DNA from: Marinobacter bohaiensis
Lineage (GTDB): Bacteria; Pseudomonadota; Gammaproteobacteria; Pseudomonadales; Oleiphilaceae
Direction: 5' to 3'
Length of the DNA stretch: 64,000 bases
Assembly: GCF_003258515.1 (NCBI RefSeq)
Contig: NZ_QGEH01000001.1
Span: forward strand, 1,364,001 to 1,428,000
Shown here: in pieces, positions 18,157 to 26,848 of the stretch
Layout: the number at the start of each line of letters is the position of its first letter
How positions within the stretch are numbered: the stretch's first letter is position 1
The notes under the pieces: model-generated
Databases searched by the model: none
Seen by the model: the letters and a program-made list of their open reading frames with translations, nothing else
What the model was told of the DNA's origin: nothing
Translations under genes and position numbers: made by a program

Positions 18157-19152
18157 TCAGCCGGCTTTTCCGCCGCCTTCCTCGACCGGTTTGACGGCCG
18201 TATCGGTCGAGGTTGCCTCTTTCAGCAGGGTGGCCGGTGCGGCGTCGTGCACCAGCGTTTCACCGACGGACGAGGTGATGCGGAACGTGCGGTCTCGGTT
18301 GGAGATCGACAGATACCAGGGCGCGTCCTTATTGCTCCCCTTCGCCAGCTTGTAGGTCATCGCCTGGTGATCCCGGGTGTCCAGGATCAGGCTCAGTTCG
18401 GGCTGGGCCAGGGCGGTGCGGGCCTCGGTGGCGTCCGCGGCGATGGCGTGAATGCGCAGGGCCGACAGTTGCCCCGCCAGAGTGGCTGCAGCCTTGGTGT
18501 CGAGGGATTTGCCATCCGGCAGCGTACCCACCTGCCACGGTGAGGCGCCGTCTTTCCCGCTATCCGCCTGGGTCAGCTTGAGACCGTTCACCTCGATCGC
18601 GCTGACCCGATTGAGTGGCAGCGTCAGCAGGTCACGATCCAGCCAGTCGTCCGTGGTCACCGGCGCCTGGTAGGTGCCCAGCTTGATCCGGTAGATGGGT
18701 GACTCCCCGTCAACACGCACATACGACTGGTCCGTGCCCGGCGACGTGCCCAGGTACAGGGTGGCCACGTCGGTGCCCTTGCGCCTGAGTACTAGCCGGC
18801 GCTCGAAGTCGTCCTGCGCGACCTTGAATCGCCCCCGGGCGCCTTCGGTGGTCGCGACGGGCATGCCCTGGGTGGCGCTGGCCAGAGTGCTTACCAGCTG
18901 ATTGGCCTGCTCGGTGCTGGCCGGGAAGCCATCCAGCGCCGGCAATTGCCACTGGTCGTCCTGGTGCATCAGGGTGACCGAGTGGTCGTTGCCGTCGTTG
19001 ATCCGGATTTCGTCCAGGTGATCGAGGGACTGGCTCAGCAGCGGTGACTCCGGCGTCGCTTCACCGATGTCGCTGTCGGTGAGGTTGAGGGCCAGGGCCA
19101 GCAATAGCTGGGCCCCGAGCAGCACGGACAGGATTCGAACTCGTTTCGCCAT
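18157..19152 (-). CDS. DUF4340-domain protein of a Gld-type ABC system
   Basis: A 331-residue protein with one N-terminal helix (residues ~6-24, ILSVLLGAQLLLALALNL) and a large exported part with DUF4340-like repeats (LYLGTSPGTDQSYVRVDGESPIYRI near 130; LDTRDHQAMTYKLAKGS near 265). DUF4340 proteins usually sit after Gld-type ABC permease genes and are thought to work at the outer face of the membrane, function unknown. It starts 3 bases after the permease-GldG fusion, with GGAGG overlapping the end of that gene, so the two are almost surely co-translated. A Gly-rich tail (EEGGGKAG) ends it. Confidence 0.82.
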   Translation of the reverse strand: MAKRVRILSVLLGAQLLLALALNLTDSDIGEATPESPLLSQSLDHLDEIRINDGNDHSVTLMHQDDQWQLPALDGFPASTEQANQLVSTLASATQGMPVATTEGARGRFKVAQDDFERRLVLRRKGTDVATLYLGTSPGTDQSYVRVDGESPIYRIKLGTYQAPVTTDDWLDRDLLTLPLNRVSAIEVNGLKLTQADSGKDGASPWQVGTLPDGKSLDTKAAATLAGQLSALRIHAIAADATEARTALAQPELSLILDTRDHQAMTYKLAKGSNKDAPWYLSISNRDRTFRITSSVGETLVHDAAPATLLKEATSTDTAVKPVEEGGGKAG

Positions 19153-19155
19153 GAC

Positions 19156-22056
19156 TTAAACCTCCGCAAGAATCCGTTGGTAACGGCGCTGGTCGCTGGC
19201 GTGCACCTTGCGCCGCCAGAGCCATACCAGCAGCAGCGCGAACGCCGCCAGACCGTAGTTGAGGTACTCCCAGAAGCGCTGCGTGCCGTTGTCCATGGGG
19301 ACCAGCGTGCGCGCGAACTGGGTCTGGCCGCGCAGGGCCAGCAGGCCCGGGTCTTCCAGCGACCAGTCGATGGCGTTCTGCACCATGTCGATGGGCTTGG
19401 TGTAGACCGTACCCAGCTCCTGGGACACCAGGTTGATCATGGTGTCGGAGGCGAACGCGTTGCTGGCGATCAGCACCAGGCGGGCGGAGTCCGGCGACTG
19501 TTTGATCACGCTGGTATAGGAGGGCGCGTCGTCCTGCGGCTTGCTTTGGGCCTGGGCCCCAGCCTTGGCCGGTTTGTCGTCGGCTTTATCCGGCTGCGCC
19601 AGCGGCGATGCCTTGTCCGCGTAGTAGGACTGGAACTGGCCTTTCACGGCCACAGCCAGCAATTGCGACGAGGGGGCACCGTTGGCGGCAAAGCCCAGCG
19701 TCGGGTACCGGTCGAAGTCCGGCACCGCCTGGGTGGTATCGGCCGCCCAGCTCTGGTCGGAACTGTGCAGGAGCTCGACCACCTGGCGATCGCCCATGGC
19801 CTTGGCGTCGATATCGATCGGCGACGCCCAGCCGAGGGTCAACTGGTCCAGCGAGGCGGTCACCGGATGATCCGGATTCAGTTCATCATCGCGCAGGTCC
19901 GGGAAGGCGGCGTAGGGCACCATGCGGATCTCGCGGTAGCTCATCCCGCCGACGTTTTTGGTGACCGGCACCGGCAGCGACGAACTCTGGGCATCGACGA
20001 CGAGCTTGTCCTCGATCGACAGCCCCATGCCTTGCAGCCAGTCTTCCAGGCCCGACTGGGTCTTTTGTGCGTTCAGCGACTGGCCAGCCTTGACCGTGAT
20101 CGGCGATGTGGCGAGCACGATCCGTCCGCCCCGCATCAGGAACTGGTCCATGGCGAAGCGCTGCCTGTCGCTGAGGTCGTGCGGGGCCAGCATCAGCAAC
20201 AGGTCGGTTTCGGCCGGCACCTTGCCATCGGTCAGCTGGCTCTGCTTGACGCGGACATTGTCGCCCAGGATATCCAGCAGCTTGCGGTACTGGGCCTGGC
20301 TGGGCATGCCGCGCATCTGGCGCATTTGCGCCATCGGATCGGGCGGGGTGACCACCGTGACGGTCTTGAGCACGCCGGGCGTCAGCCGCTGCAGGGCCGA
20401 TTTCAGGGAGCGCTTCATGGCCGCCTTGTCGAGCGTGTCGGGCAGGGGCACGGGCACCACGTTGTCGCCGCTTTGCAGGGTCATGTTGAACCAGAAGGGC
20501 TGCGGGTCGCTCAGGCTGGCGATGCGCGGCTGGTAGCCGTACTGCTCGGTCAGCTGGTTGGCCAGTTGGCCGCCGTTGGCGTCCGGATCGTCGAGCTGGA
20601 TCGACAGCTTGTCGCTGTTGTCGTCGGCCATCTGTCTGAGCAGGTCGGTGACATTGGTTTTCAGTTCCACCAGTTGCTGAGGCAGTTGCCGATCCGGCGA
20701 GAAGTAGCCGTGGAAGGTCACCGGCTGACCGATGGAGGCCAGGGCGTTGTCACCGGCGCGGTAGGTGCTGGCCAGTTTGTGGATGGTGCGGGTCAGGGCG
20801 TACTCGGGGCTCTTGAGGGCCACATCGAGCTGGTTGTCGCTCTGGGATTTCACCTCGATCAAATCCTTGAATCCGAGCACCTGATACTGGTCGCCATAGG
20901 ACACCACCACGTTGAAGTAGGCGTTGACCACCGACGACTGGTAGCGGCTGGCGGTCTGGAAGGGTACCGGCTTGATGCCGTATTGCGAGGCAGCCTGTTC
21001 CTCCACCGCCCGGTCGTGGGTGGGGTCCAGGAACTGCACGCGGACGTTGTCGCCGCCGGCAATGGCGTATTCCTGCAGCAGGTCGCGGATGCGCGGCACC
21101 AGCGGCGCCAGCAGCGGATGGGTCTTGTCCGAGAAATAGCCGCGGATCACCAGCGGCTCGTGCAGGTGGGACAGCTCCTCGTGCGTCGCGTCGGACAGGG
21201 AATACAGCTGGCCGCCGGTGATGTCGGCCCGGGCGCTGGTGACCGGCTCCAGCCAGGCGTTGGCCAGCAGGAAGTTGGCGATGGCCAGCACGCACACCCA
21301 GGTCCAGCCCCGGTGACGGCGGTTGGGCGGGTTGCCGGCCCAGCGCAGGCGCTCCAGGCTGAGCCGGTTGAGCACCAGGAAGACGCCGGTGATCGACACG
21401 TAGTAATAGAGGTCACGGAGGTCGATCACGCCGCGGGTGATGGAGTCGAAGCGGCTGCCCGTGCCGATGGCCTCCAGCACACTGCCGATCTGCTGGCCGA
21501 ACAGGTTGGTCAGCAGGTTCGACCCCAGCAGGTAGAACACGCCGCACACCAGTGTGGTCAGGATCAGCGCCACGATGGGGTTGTCGGTGCGACTGCTCAT
21601 GAACAGGCCGATGGCCAGATAGGCGGCGCCCAGGAACAGGGTGGCCACGTAGCCGCCGACGACCGGACCCCAGTCCAGCGGGCCGAGGAAGGACACGGTG
21701 ATCGGCAGCGGCAGGGTCATGGCCAGCGCCAGGGCCAGCAGCCCCATGCCGGCCAGGAACTTCCCACCGATCAGCTGCAGCGGGCCGATGGGCGAGGTCA
21801 GCAGGCTCTCCACCGTGCCGGAGCGGCGTTCCTCCGACCAGCTGCGCATGGTCAGCGCGCCGATCAGAAAAATCAGCAGCAGCGGCAGCCATTCGAACAG
21901 CGGCCGCAGGTCGGCGATGTTGCGGGCGAAGAACGCCTCGCCCCAGAACACCACGAACAGCGTCACCGCCAGGAACACGCCCAGGAACAGGAAGGCGGCC
22001 GGTGAGGCGAAGAAGCCGCGGAATTCCTTGCGCGCGATGGTCATCAGCTCAGACAT
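19156..22056 (-). CDS. fused ABC-2 permease and GldG-type auxiliary protein
   Basis: A 966-residue fusion. Residues ~1-240 are an ABC-2 type permease with six helices (LMTIARKEFRGFFASPAAF, then ALTMRSWSEERRSGTVESLLTSP). Residues ~260-935 are a GldG/ABC_transp_aux domain: a helix at ~265, a large periplasmic part starting DITGGQLYSLSDATHEEL, and a closing helix near 940 with a basic tail (WLWRRKVH). In Flavobacteria, GldF and GldG are separate proteins needed for gliding; here they are one chain. The start at 22056 is chosen because GAGGAGG lies just before it; the ATG at 22071 is part of that site. It overlaps the ATPase gene by 8 bases. Confidence 0.85.
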   Translation of the reverse strand: MSELMTIARKEFRGFFASPAAFLFLGVFLAVTLFVVFWGEAFFARNIADLRPLFEWLPLLLIFLIGALTMRSWSEERRSGTVESLLTSPIGPLQLIGGKFLAGMGLLALALAMTLPLPITVSFLGPLDWGPVVGGYVATLFLGAAYLAIGLFMSSRTDNPIVALILTTLVCGVFYLLGSNLLTNLFGQQIGSVLEAIGTGSRFDSITRGVIDLRDLYYYVSITGVFLVLNRLSLERLRWAGNPPNRRHRGWTWVCVLAIANFLLANAWLEPVTSARADITGGQLYSLSDATHEELSHLHEPLVIRGYFSDKTHPLLAPLVPRIRDLLQEYAIAGGDNVRVQFLDPTHDRAVEEQAASQYGIKPVPFQTASRYQSSVVNAYFNVVVSYGDQYQVLGFKDLIEVKSQSDNQLDVALKSPEYALTRTIHKLASTYRAGDNALASIGQPVTFHGYFSPDRQLPQQLVELKTNVTDLLRQMADDNSDKLSIQLDDPDANGGQLANQLTEQYGYQPRIASLSDPQPFWFNMTLQSGDNVVPVPLPDTLDKAAMKRSLKSALQRLTPGVLKTVTVVTPPDPMAQMRQMRGMPSQAQYRKLLDILGDNVRVKQSQLTDGKVPAETDLLLMLAPHDLSDRQRFAMDQFLMRGGRIVLATSPITVKAGQSLNAQKTQSGLEDWLQGMGLSIEDKLVVDAQSSSLPVPVTKNVGGMSYREIRMVPYAAFPDLRDDELNPDHPVTASLDQLTLGWASPIDIDAKAMGDRQVVELLHSSDQSWAADTTQAVPDFDRYPTLGFAANGAPSSQLLAVAVKGQFQSYYADKASPLAQPDKADDKPAKAGAQAQSKPQDDAPSYTSVIKQSPDSARLVLIASNAFASDTMINLVSQELGTVYTKPIDMVQNAIDWSLEDPGLLALRGQTQFARTLVPMDNGTQRFWEYLNYGLAAFALLLVWLWRRKVHASDQRRYQRILAEV

Positions 22057-22957
22057 GGGCGGCCTCCTCATTCACTTCGGCAAACACCTTCTCCAGGTCG
22101 CGGCGCTGGGGTTCCAGGGCGTGCAGCGGAATGCCGGCGCGGGTCAGGTTCTCAACCACCTGCGGGGCGCAGTCCAGCGGCGCGTCGAGATGATAGCGCC
22201 CGGGTTGGTCCGGCACGGCCGTCAGCGACTGGATGGCGTCGATCGATGCCAGCGTCGGTCGTGGATCGCCCTCGACGCTCAGCAGCAGACCACCGGACCG
22301 CTGCAGTTCTTCCAGCCGCGCGTCCACCACCAGTTCGCCGGCGCGCATGATCAGCACCCGCTCACAGACGGCCTGCACCTCCTGCAGGATGTGCGTGGAG
22401 ACGATCACCGTGGCGTGTTGCGCCAGGTCGCGGATAAGCTCGCGCATCTGGCGGATCTGGGTCGGGTCCAGGCCGTTGGTGGGTTCGTCCAGGATCAGGA
22501 TGTCCGGCTCGTGCAGCAGGGCCTGGGCCACGCCCACCCGCTGGCGGTAGCCCCGGGACAGGGTCTGGATCGACGCCGTCGCCTTGGCCTTCAGGTCGGC
22601 GCGACGGATGGCCATGGCGATGGCCTTGTCGCGTCGGGTTTCCGGTACATCGTGGAGGGCGGCCTGGAAATGCAGGTAGTCGATCACGGTCATTTCCGGC
22701 CACACCGGGCAGTTCTCCGGCAGGTAGCCGATGCGCCTCTGGATGGCCCGGGTGTCCGGGCCGAGGGTCAGGTCGGCAACCTGGACGCTGCCGGACGTGG
22801 GCTCCAGGTAGCCGGTAAGCATCTTCATGATGGTGGTCTTGCCGGCGCCGTTGTGGCCCAGCAGGCCCACCACTTCGCCGTGACCGATCTCGAAGCTGAC
22901 GTTCCTGACCGCGGTCAGGTCGCCGTACCGACGTGTCAGGTGTTGCACCTGAATCAT
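22049..22957 (-). CDS. ABC transporter ATPase (Gld-type)
   Basis: A 302-residue ATP-binding subunit with Walker A GHNGAGKTT at residues 34-42, signature LSRGYRQRVGVAQAL near 136, Walker B PDILILDEPTNGLDP near 156, and the H-loop His in STHILQEV near 194. A C-terminal extension of about 90 residues follows, as in GldA/NosF-type ATPases. It should energise the fused permease-GldG encoded directly after it (8-base overlap, ATGTCTGA). The start at 22957 has GGAG 8 bases upstream; a longer frame to 23140 has no ribosome site. The transported substrate is unknown. Confidence 0.87.
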   Translation of the reverse strand: MIQVQHLTRRYGDLTAVRNVSFEIGHGEVVGLLGHNGAGKTTIMKMLTGYLEPTSGSVQVADLTLGPDTRAIQRRIGYLPENCPVWPEMTVIDYLHFQAALHDVPETRRDKAIAMAIRRADLKAKATASIQTLSRGYRQRVGVAQALLHEPDILILDEPTNGLDPTQIRQMRELIRDLAQHATVIVSTHILQEVQAVCERVLIMRAGELVVDARLEELQRSGGLLLSVEGDPRPTLASIDAIQSLTAVPDQPGRYHLDAPLDCAPQVVENLTRAGIPLHALEPQRRDLEKVFAEVNEEAAHV

Positions 22958-23421
22958 GTGGGTTTCTCCATTGTTTGACGTGTTGTTGGAATGAGTTTGA
23001 CGTGTTGCTGGAATGAATCGCGGTGCCCGCAGGGCGGGCGCAACCGGGGTAATCCGGTTCAGGGCGGTGGGGGATGACGACGGCAATACAGGCCTTCGGT
23101 TACTGACAACTTCGCTTCTGTCGTAACAGCCATGGGGCATTCCGGTTTCGGTTTGTTGATGTTCGTGCGGGTTCCTGAAAGACCCGCCGTGTCCGGTCTA
23201 GAGAGACGAGGAGGTCCCGGTCGAGTTCCGGGAGGTGGTTGAGTTAGATCAAGCTCGACGACAACGGAGTACGGGGATCGGGCGCGTCTTGATCGTTACA
23301 AATGAGAACCATTTGCGGTAAAGTGAGCGGCGTGTCATTTCCCAGTTTCAGCACGGCGTACGACACCGGTTTCGGTCTCTCGAACCGGGATGTCGGTTCG
23401 TGTCGCCATAGGCATCTGATT
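22958..23421. other. divergent gap between the ABC operon and AraC-type regulator
   Basis: This stretch separates the minus-strand ABC operon from the plus-strand regulator. CGTGTTGxTGGAATGA occurs twice in close succession near 22979-23014 (spacing 21 bases) in the region just upstream of the ATPase start, perhaps a short duplication or repeated operator. A Fur-like box lies at 23298-23316. No gene is supported here. Confidence 0.4.
23298..23316 (+). promoter_or_regulatory. Fur-like box upstream of the AraC-type regulator
   Basis: ACAAATGAGAACCATTTGC matches the 19-base Fur consensus at 12 positions, including both AAT-GA and CATT cores in inverted array. It lies about 105 bases before the regulator start chosen here. 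The ATG at 23302 lies inside this box, which argues against that earlier start. It suggests iron-repressed expression of the regulator. Confidence 0.6.
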
Positions 23422-24402
23422 ATGCAACCTGCTTCCAGCATCGGTCTGACTCGTTCGTTCCGGATTCGGGATTTTCTCGATTTTGGTCAGCAGTACGGCA
23501 TGGATTACCGCTTCCACGACTTGCCGCCGGAGGCCGATAACGATGAGGCGGCGGTAGGGGAGATGGTTGTCGCCAGGGGGCGGATTCACGAGGTTGCGTT
23601 GCCGTCCGGTTTTCGGTTTACCGGGTCTGAACTGGACGTTTTCCAGACATACAGCTCTCTTTCCCGAGGCCATGCGCCGTTACTGATCGTGATCGTGCTT
23701 GAAGGACGCGTGGGGTTATCGGTCGGCGCTGTCAGTCGGGAACTCTGTGCCGGGGACGCGCTTAGCCTGCAACTGCGACCAGAGTTCGCTCTCGAGGCAA
23801 CGCAAAGGGCGGGCCAGCGCCTGAAAACCCTGACCCTCGCTTTCGACCCGGCCTGTCTTCTCCAGGCCGGGCCGGACAGTTCCACACTGACCTCCATCTT
23901 CAAGGGGATCCGTAAGCCCGTTCTGACCTGGTCCGTTCCTTCGGCACTGCTTATGCAGCTGGACCATTGCCTTGACGTGCAAGGGGTGGAGTTACAGAGG
24001 AATCTGATTCTGGAAGGGTTGGCCCTGCAGGTTGTTGGCCAAGGACTCCCGGAGGCGGACAGCGTGGGACAGGCCAACCATTCAGCCAACGCCCGAGAGT
24101 ACCAGCGGCTCGAAGCGGTGAGGCAGACGCTTGAGTTCGCTCCGACCCGGGACTACACGCTCGAGAGCCTGGCCCAGCAAGCGGCGATGAGTGCCAGCAG
24201 TCTGCGCAGCAAGTTCCGCTCAACCTTCGGGGTGTCGGTCTTCGATTACCTGCGCCGCTGCCGCCTGGAACTGGGACGACGCTACCTGGAGCAGGGCTTC
24301 AGTGTTCAGCAGGCGGCTCACCGGGCCGGCTATCGTCACGCCACCAACTTCGCCACGGCTTTCCGTCGGGAATACGGGGTATCGCCCAAAGCGCTGCGAT
24401 AA
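23422..24402 (+). CDS. AraC-type activator of siderophore uptake (PchR-like)
   Basis: A 326-residue transcription factor with an N-terminal ligand-sensing part (~1-200) and a C-terminal AraC domain with two helix-turn-helix motifs (TLESLAQQAAMSASSLRSKFRSTFG near 236-262, and SVQQAAHRAGYRHATNFATAFRREYG near 292-318). The architecture and place, directly before a TonB-dependent siderophore receptor and after a Fur-like box, match PchR/AlcR-type regulators, which bind the ferric siderophore and activate the receptor gene. The start at 23422 (MQPASSIGL) is preferred because the longer frame begins within the Fur-like box. No good Shine-Dalgarno is seen. Likely targets are the direct repeats at 24425-24457. 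Confidence 0.83.
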   Translation: MQPASSIGLTRSFRIRDFLDFGQQYGMDYRFHDLPPEADNDEAAVGEMVVARGRIHEVALPSGFRFTGSELDVFQTYSSLSRGHAPLLIVIVLEGRVGLSVGAVSRELCAGDALSLQLRPEFALEATQRAGQRLKTLTLAFDPACLLQAGPDSSTLTSIFKGIRKPVLTWSVPSALLMQLDHCLDVQGVELQRNLILEGLALQVVGQGLPEADSVGQANHSANAREYQRLEAVRQTLEFAPTRDYTLESLAQQAAMSASSLRSKFRSTFGVSVFDYLRRCRLELGRRYLEQGFSVQQAAHRAGYRHATNFATAFRREYGVSPKALR

Positions 24403-24424
24403 ACCTTTTTGTCACCGGTTTTGG

Positions 24425-24457
24425 CATTGCGCATACGATACCTGTCATTCCGCATAC
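24425..24457 (+). promoter_or_regulatory. AraC-type direct repeats before the siderophore receptor
   Basis: CATTGCGCATAC (24425-24436) and CATTCCGCATAC (24446-24457) agree at 11 of 12 positions and are 21 bases apart, two helical turns. They end 6 bases before the -35 hexamer at 24464. Direct repeats at this spacing and position are the usual binding layout of an AraC-family class II activator; the PchR-like protein encoded just upstream is the obvious candidate. Confidence 0.65.
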
Positions 24458-24463
24458 CTAATC

Positions 24464-24493
24464 TTGATAAAAAAGAGAATAATTCGCATTAAC
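24464..24493 (+). promoter_or_regulatory. promoter overlapped by a Fur box, siderophore receptor
   Basis: TTGATA (24464-24469) and CATTAA (24487-24492) are spaced 17 bases, as in a sigma-70 promoter. GAGAATAATTCGCATTAAC (24475-24493) matches the 19-base Fur consensus at 13 positions and covers the spacer and -10. Fe-Fur binding would block RNA polymerase. Activation by the regulator upstream plus repression by Fur would give expression only when iron is low and the siderophore is present. Confidence 0.65.
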
Positions 24494-24521
24494 TTTTCGT
24501 TAGCTTCAATGAGGTTTTTGC

Positions 24522-26654
24522 ATGTTCCGACCTTCCAGGATATCCCTTGCAGTCGCCTTTGCCTTGAGCGGTATGAGCGGGTCTGCGGTCTTTGCCGCCG
24601 AGAATCAGGACGATTCGGTAACACTGGATGCATTGGAGGTCACCGCAACCCGCGGCGCGACCAAGACAGAAACGCCGTTCGTCGAGACGCCGCAGTCCAT
24701 TTCCATCATCACCGATGAACAGATCGAGGAGCAGGGCTCCAAGAACGTGCAGGAAGCGACACGTTACACCGCTGGCGTGTTCACCCAGCAATACGGCGCC
24801 ACGGCCAGCCGCTACGACGCCATCAAACTGCGCGGTTTCGGCAGTGACAGCATCGACAACCAGTACCTCGACGGCCTCAAGCTGCTGAATGACAAGGGCA
24901 CCTACAGCATCATGCAGGTGGACCCTTACTTCCTTGAGGGGATTGAAGTGGTCAAGGGCCCTTCATCGGTTCTTTATGGGCGCGCAGCCCCGGGTGGCAT
25001 CGTCGCGCTGACCAGCAAAAAACCGCTGTTCGAGCCTCACTATGAAATCCAGGCCGGCGCGGGAACTCAGGGCACCGCCAGCCTCGGTTTCGACATCGGT
25101 GACGAAGTCGGCGACTCCGGCCGCGCCGCCTACCGCTTGGTCGGCCGCGTTTACCATTCCGACACACAATGGGACAAGGTGCAGGAAGAGCACTACACCA
25201 TTGCGCCGTCCCTGACGGTGGATATCACGGATGCAACGACGCTGACCCTGATGGGGTACTTCCAGAAGGATCCGGAGGGCGGTTATTACGGTGGCCTGCC
25301 GGCTGAAGGCACCCTGTACGACCATAACGGGCAGCGCATCTCCAACAATTTCTACGACGGCGAACAGGACTACGAAGAATTTGACCGCGAGCAGGCGATG
25401 ATCGGCTATCAGCTCGAGCACCGCTTCAATGACGTCTGGTCCGCGCGTCAGAACTTCCGTTATGTGAACACCAAAACCGACTATGGCCAGGTCTACAACC
25501 AGGGCTATTGGGTTGGAAACGAGCTGCCGCGTACGTTCTTCGGTGCGGATGAAGAGCTCAGCGCCTTTGCCATCGATAACCAGCTTCTGGCGGAGTTTGG
25601 CATTGGCGCGACGGATCATACCGTCCTGACTGGTCTGGACTACCAGCATCGTGATACCGACGCCTACTGGACCGCCGGGTATACGCCGGCGTTTGCCTCG
25701 ACCTTCCCGTCGATCAACGCGTTTGATCCGGTTTACGGCGGCACCGGAACGATCAACCCCTACCAGGATAATGATCGTGAACTCGAGCAAACCGGTCTTT
25801 ACGTGCAGGATCAGATGGCGATCGATCAGTGGCGTGTGACCGTGGGCGGCCGTTACGACTGGGTCGATGTCGAGAACCAGTATGAAAACCTGCTGACCGG
25901 CGCGACGGGTGATGAGCAACTGGACGACGAGCACTTTAGCGGCCGTGCGGCGCTGATGTACCTGTTCGACAACGGGATTGCACCCTACGTCAGTTATTCC
26001 GAGTCGTTCAGCCCCAGCGCCAACGTGGATGAAAACGGTGACCTGATCGATGCGACCGAAGCCGAGCAGTATGAGCTGGGCCTCAAATACCAGCCCGTTG
26101 GAACCGCGGATCGATACAGCATCGCGGTGTTCCAGATCGACCAGGACAATGTGGCCAACTACATCCAGAGCATCAACGCCTATCAGGCCGTCGGGGAAGT
26201 TCGGTCCCAAGGTGTTGAGCTGGAAGCGGCCACCCGCGTTAACGAGAACATCACCCTGCAGGCCAGCTACACCTACACTGATGTTGAAGTCCAGAAATCG
26301 GAAACCGGCACCGAGGGCAACACGCCGGTGGCAACGCCTGAGCACATGGCGTCGGCATGGGGCTCCTATGAGTTCCTTGACGGTGTGTTCAACAGCCTGA
26401 AGCTGGGTGTCGGTGTCCGCTACATCGGCGAAAGCTGGGCGAACGAGTCGAACGACCTCGAAGTACCCAGCTACACCCTGGTCGACACCATGATCAAGTA
26501 CGACCTGGCCAACGTGGGGCTAAAAGGCGTCACCGCGCAACTGAACGCCAACAACCTGTTCGACAAGGAATACGTGGGCTCCTGCTATTCCGAAGCGGTC
26601 TGCTACTACGGCGCCGAGCGCAGCGTGATGGGCACCGTCACCTACAACTTCTAA
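24522..26654 (+). CDS. TonB-dependent siderophore receptor
   Basis: A 710-residue outer-membrane receptor for a ferric siderophore. The signal peptide runs to about residue 25 (AVFA|AENQD). A TonB-box-like segment follows (DALEVTATRG near 36-46), then the plug domain (TPQSISIITDEQIEEQGSKN near 60-80; VEVVKGPSSVLYGRAAPGGIV-like motif near 145-165), then a 22-strand beta-barrel ending in the aromatic YNF. Siderophore-receptor features (PQSISII, GPSSVLYGRAAPGG) place it with ferrichrome/hydroxamate-type receptors, but the ligand is unknown. There is no N-terminal signalling extension, in keeping with control by the AraC protein. GAGG precedes the ATG by 8 bases. Confidence 0.9.
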   Translation: MFRPSRISLAVAFALSGMSGSAVFAAENQDDSVTLDALEVTATRGATKTETPFVETPQSISIITDEQIEEQGSKNVQEATRYTAGVFTQQYGATASRYDAIKLRGFGSDSIDNQYLDGLKLLNDKGTYSIMQVDPYFLEGIEVVKGPSSVLYGRAAPGGIVALTSKKPLFEPHYEIQAGAGTQGTASLGFDIGDEVGDSGRAAYRLVGRVYHSDTQWDKVQEEHYTIAPSLTVDITDATTLTLMGYFQKDPEGGYYGGLPAEGTLYDHNGQRISNNFYDGEQDYEEFDREQAMIGYQLEHRFNDVWSARQNFRYVNTKTDYGQVYNQGYWVGNELPRTFFGADEELSAFAIDNQLLAEFGIGATDHTVLTGLDYQHRDTDAYWTAGYTPAFASTFPSINAFDPVYGGTGTINPYQDNDRELEQTGLYVQDQMAIDQWRVTVGGRYDWVDVENQYENLLTGATGDEQLDDEHFSGRAALMYLFDNGIAPYVSYSESFSPSANVDENGDLIDATEAEQYELGLKYQPVGTADRYSIAVFQIDQDNVANYIQSINAYQAVGEVRSQGVELEAATRVNENITLQASYTYTDVEVQKSETGTEGNTPVATPEHMASAWGSYEFLDGVFNSLKLGVGVRYIGESWANESNDLEVPSYTLVDTMIKYDLANVGLKGVTAQLNANNLFDKEYVGSCYSEAVCYYGAERSVMGTVTYNF

Positions 26655-26669
26655 CCCTTCAACTCAGGG

Positions 26670-26689
26670 CCGGACAAGGGAATGTCCGG
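26670..26689 (+). terminator. hairpin after the siderophore receptor
   Basis: CCGGACA (26670-26676) pairs with TGTCCGG (26683-26689) around a 6-base loop, 15 bases after the receptor stop. A short pyrimidine-rich stretch follows but no strong T-run. Confidence 0.5.
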
Positions 26690-26848
26690 TCAGCCGCTTT
26701 GCCGGCCGCCGTTTCAATGCGGTAGCCGGCGCTTCCTTTCCAGCTCTCGGCCTTTTCCTTGCAATGCCCCGCCTTAGGCCCAATCCTAGTAAACAGGAAT
26801 CCACGGAAACCTGACGAACCCGACTGAACGCGGGTCGAGGAGTTCACG

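Noticed and set aside
19177-22005. 942-codon plus-strand frame opposite the permease-GldG fusion
   Set aside because: It is an antisense shadow; the minus-strand reading has clear ABC-2 and GldG features and coupled starts.
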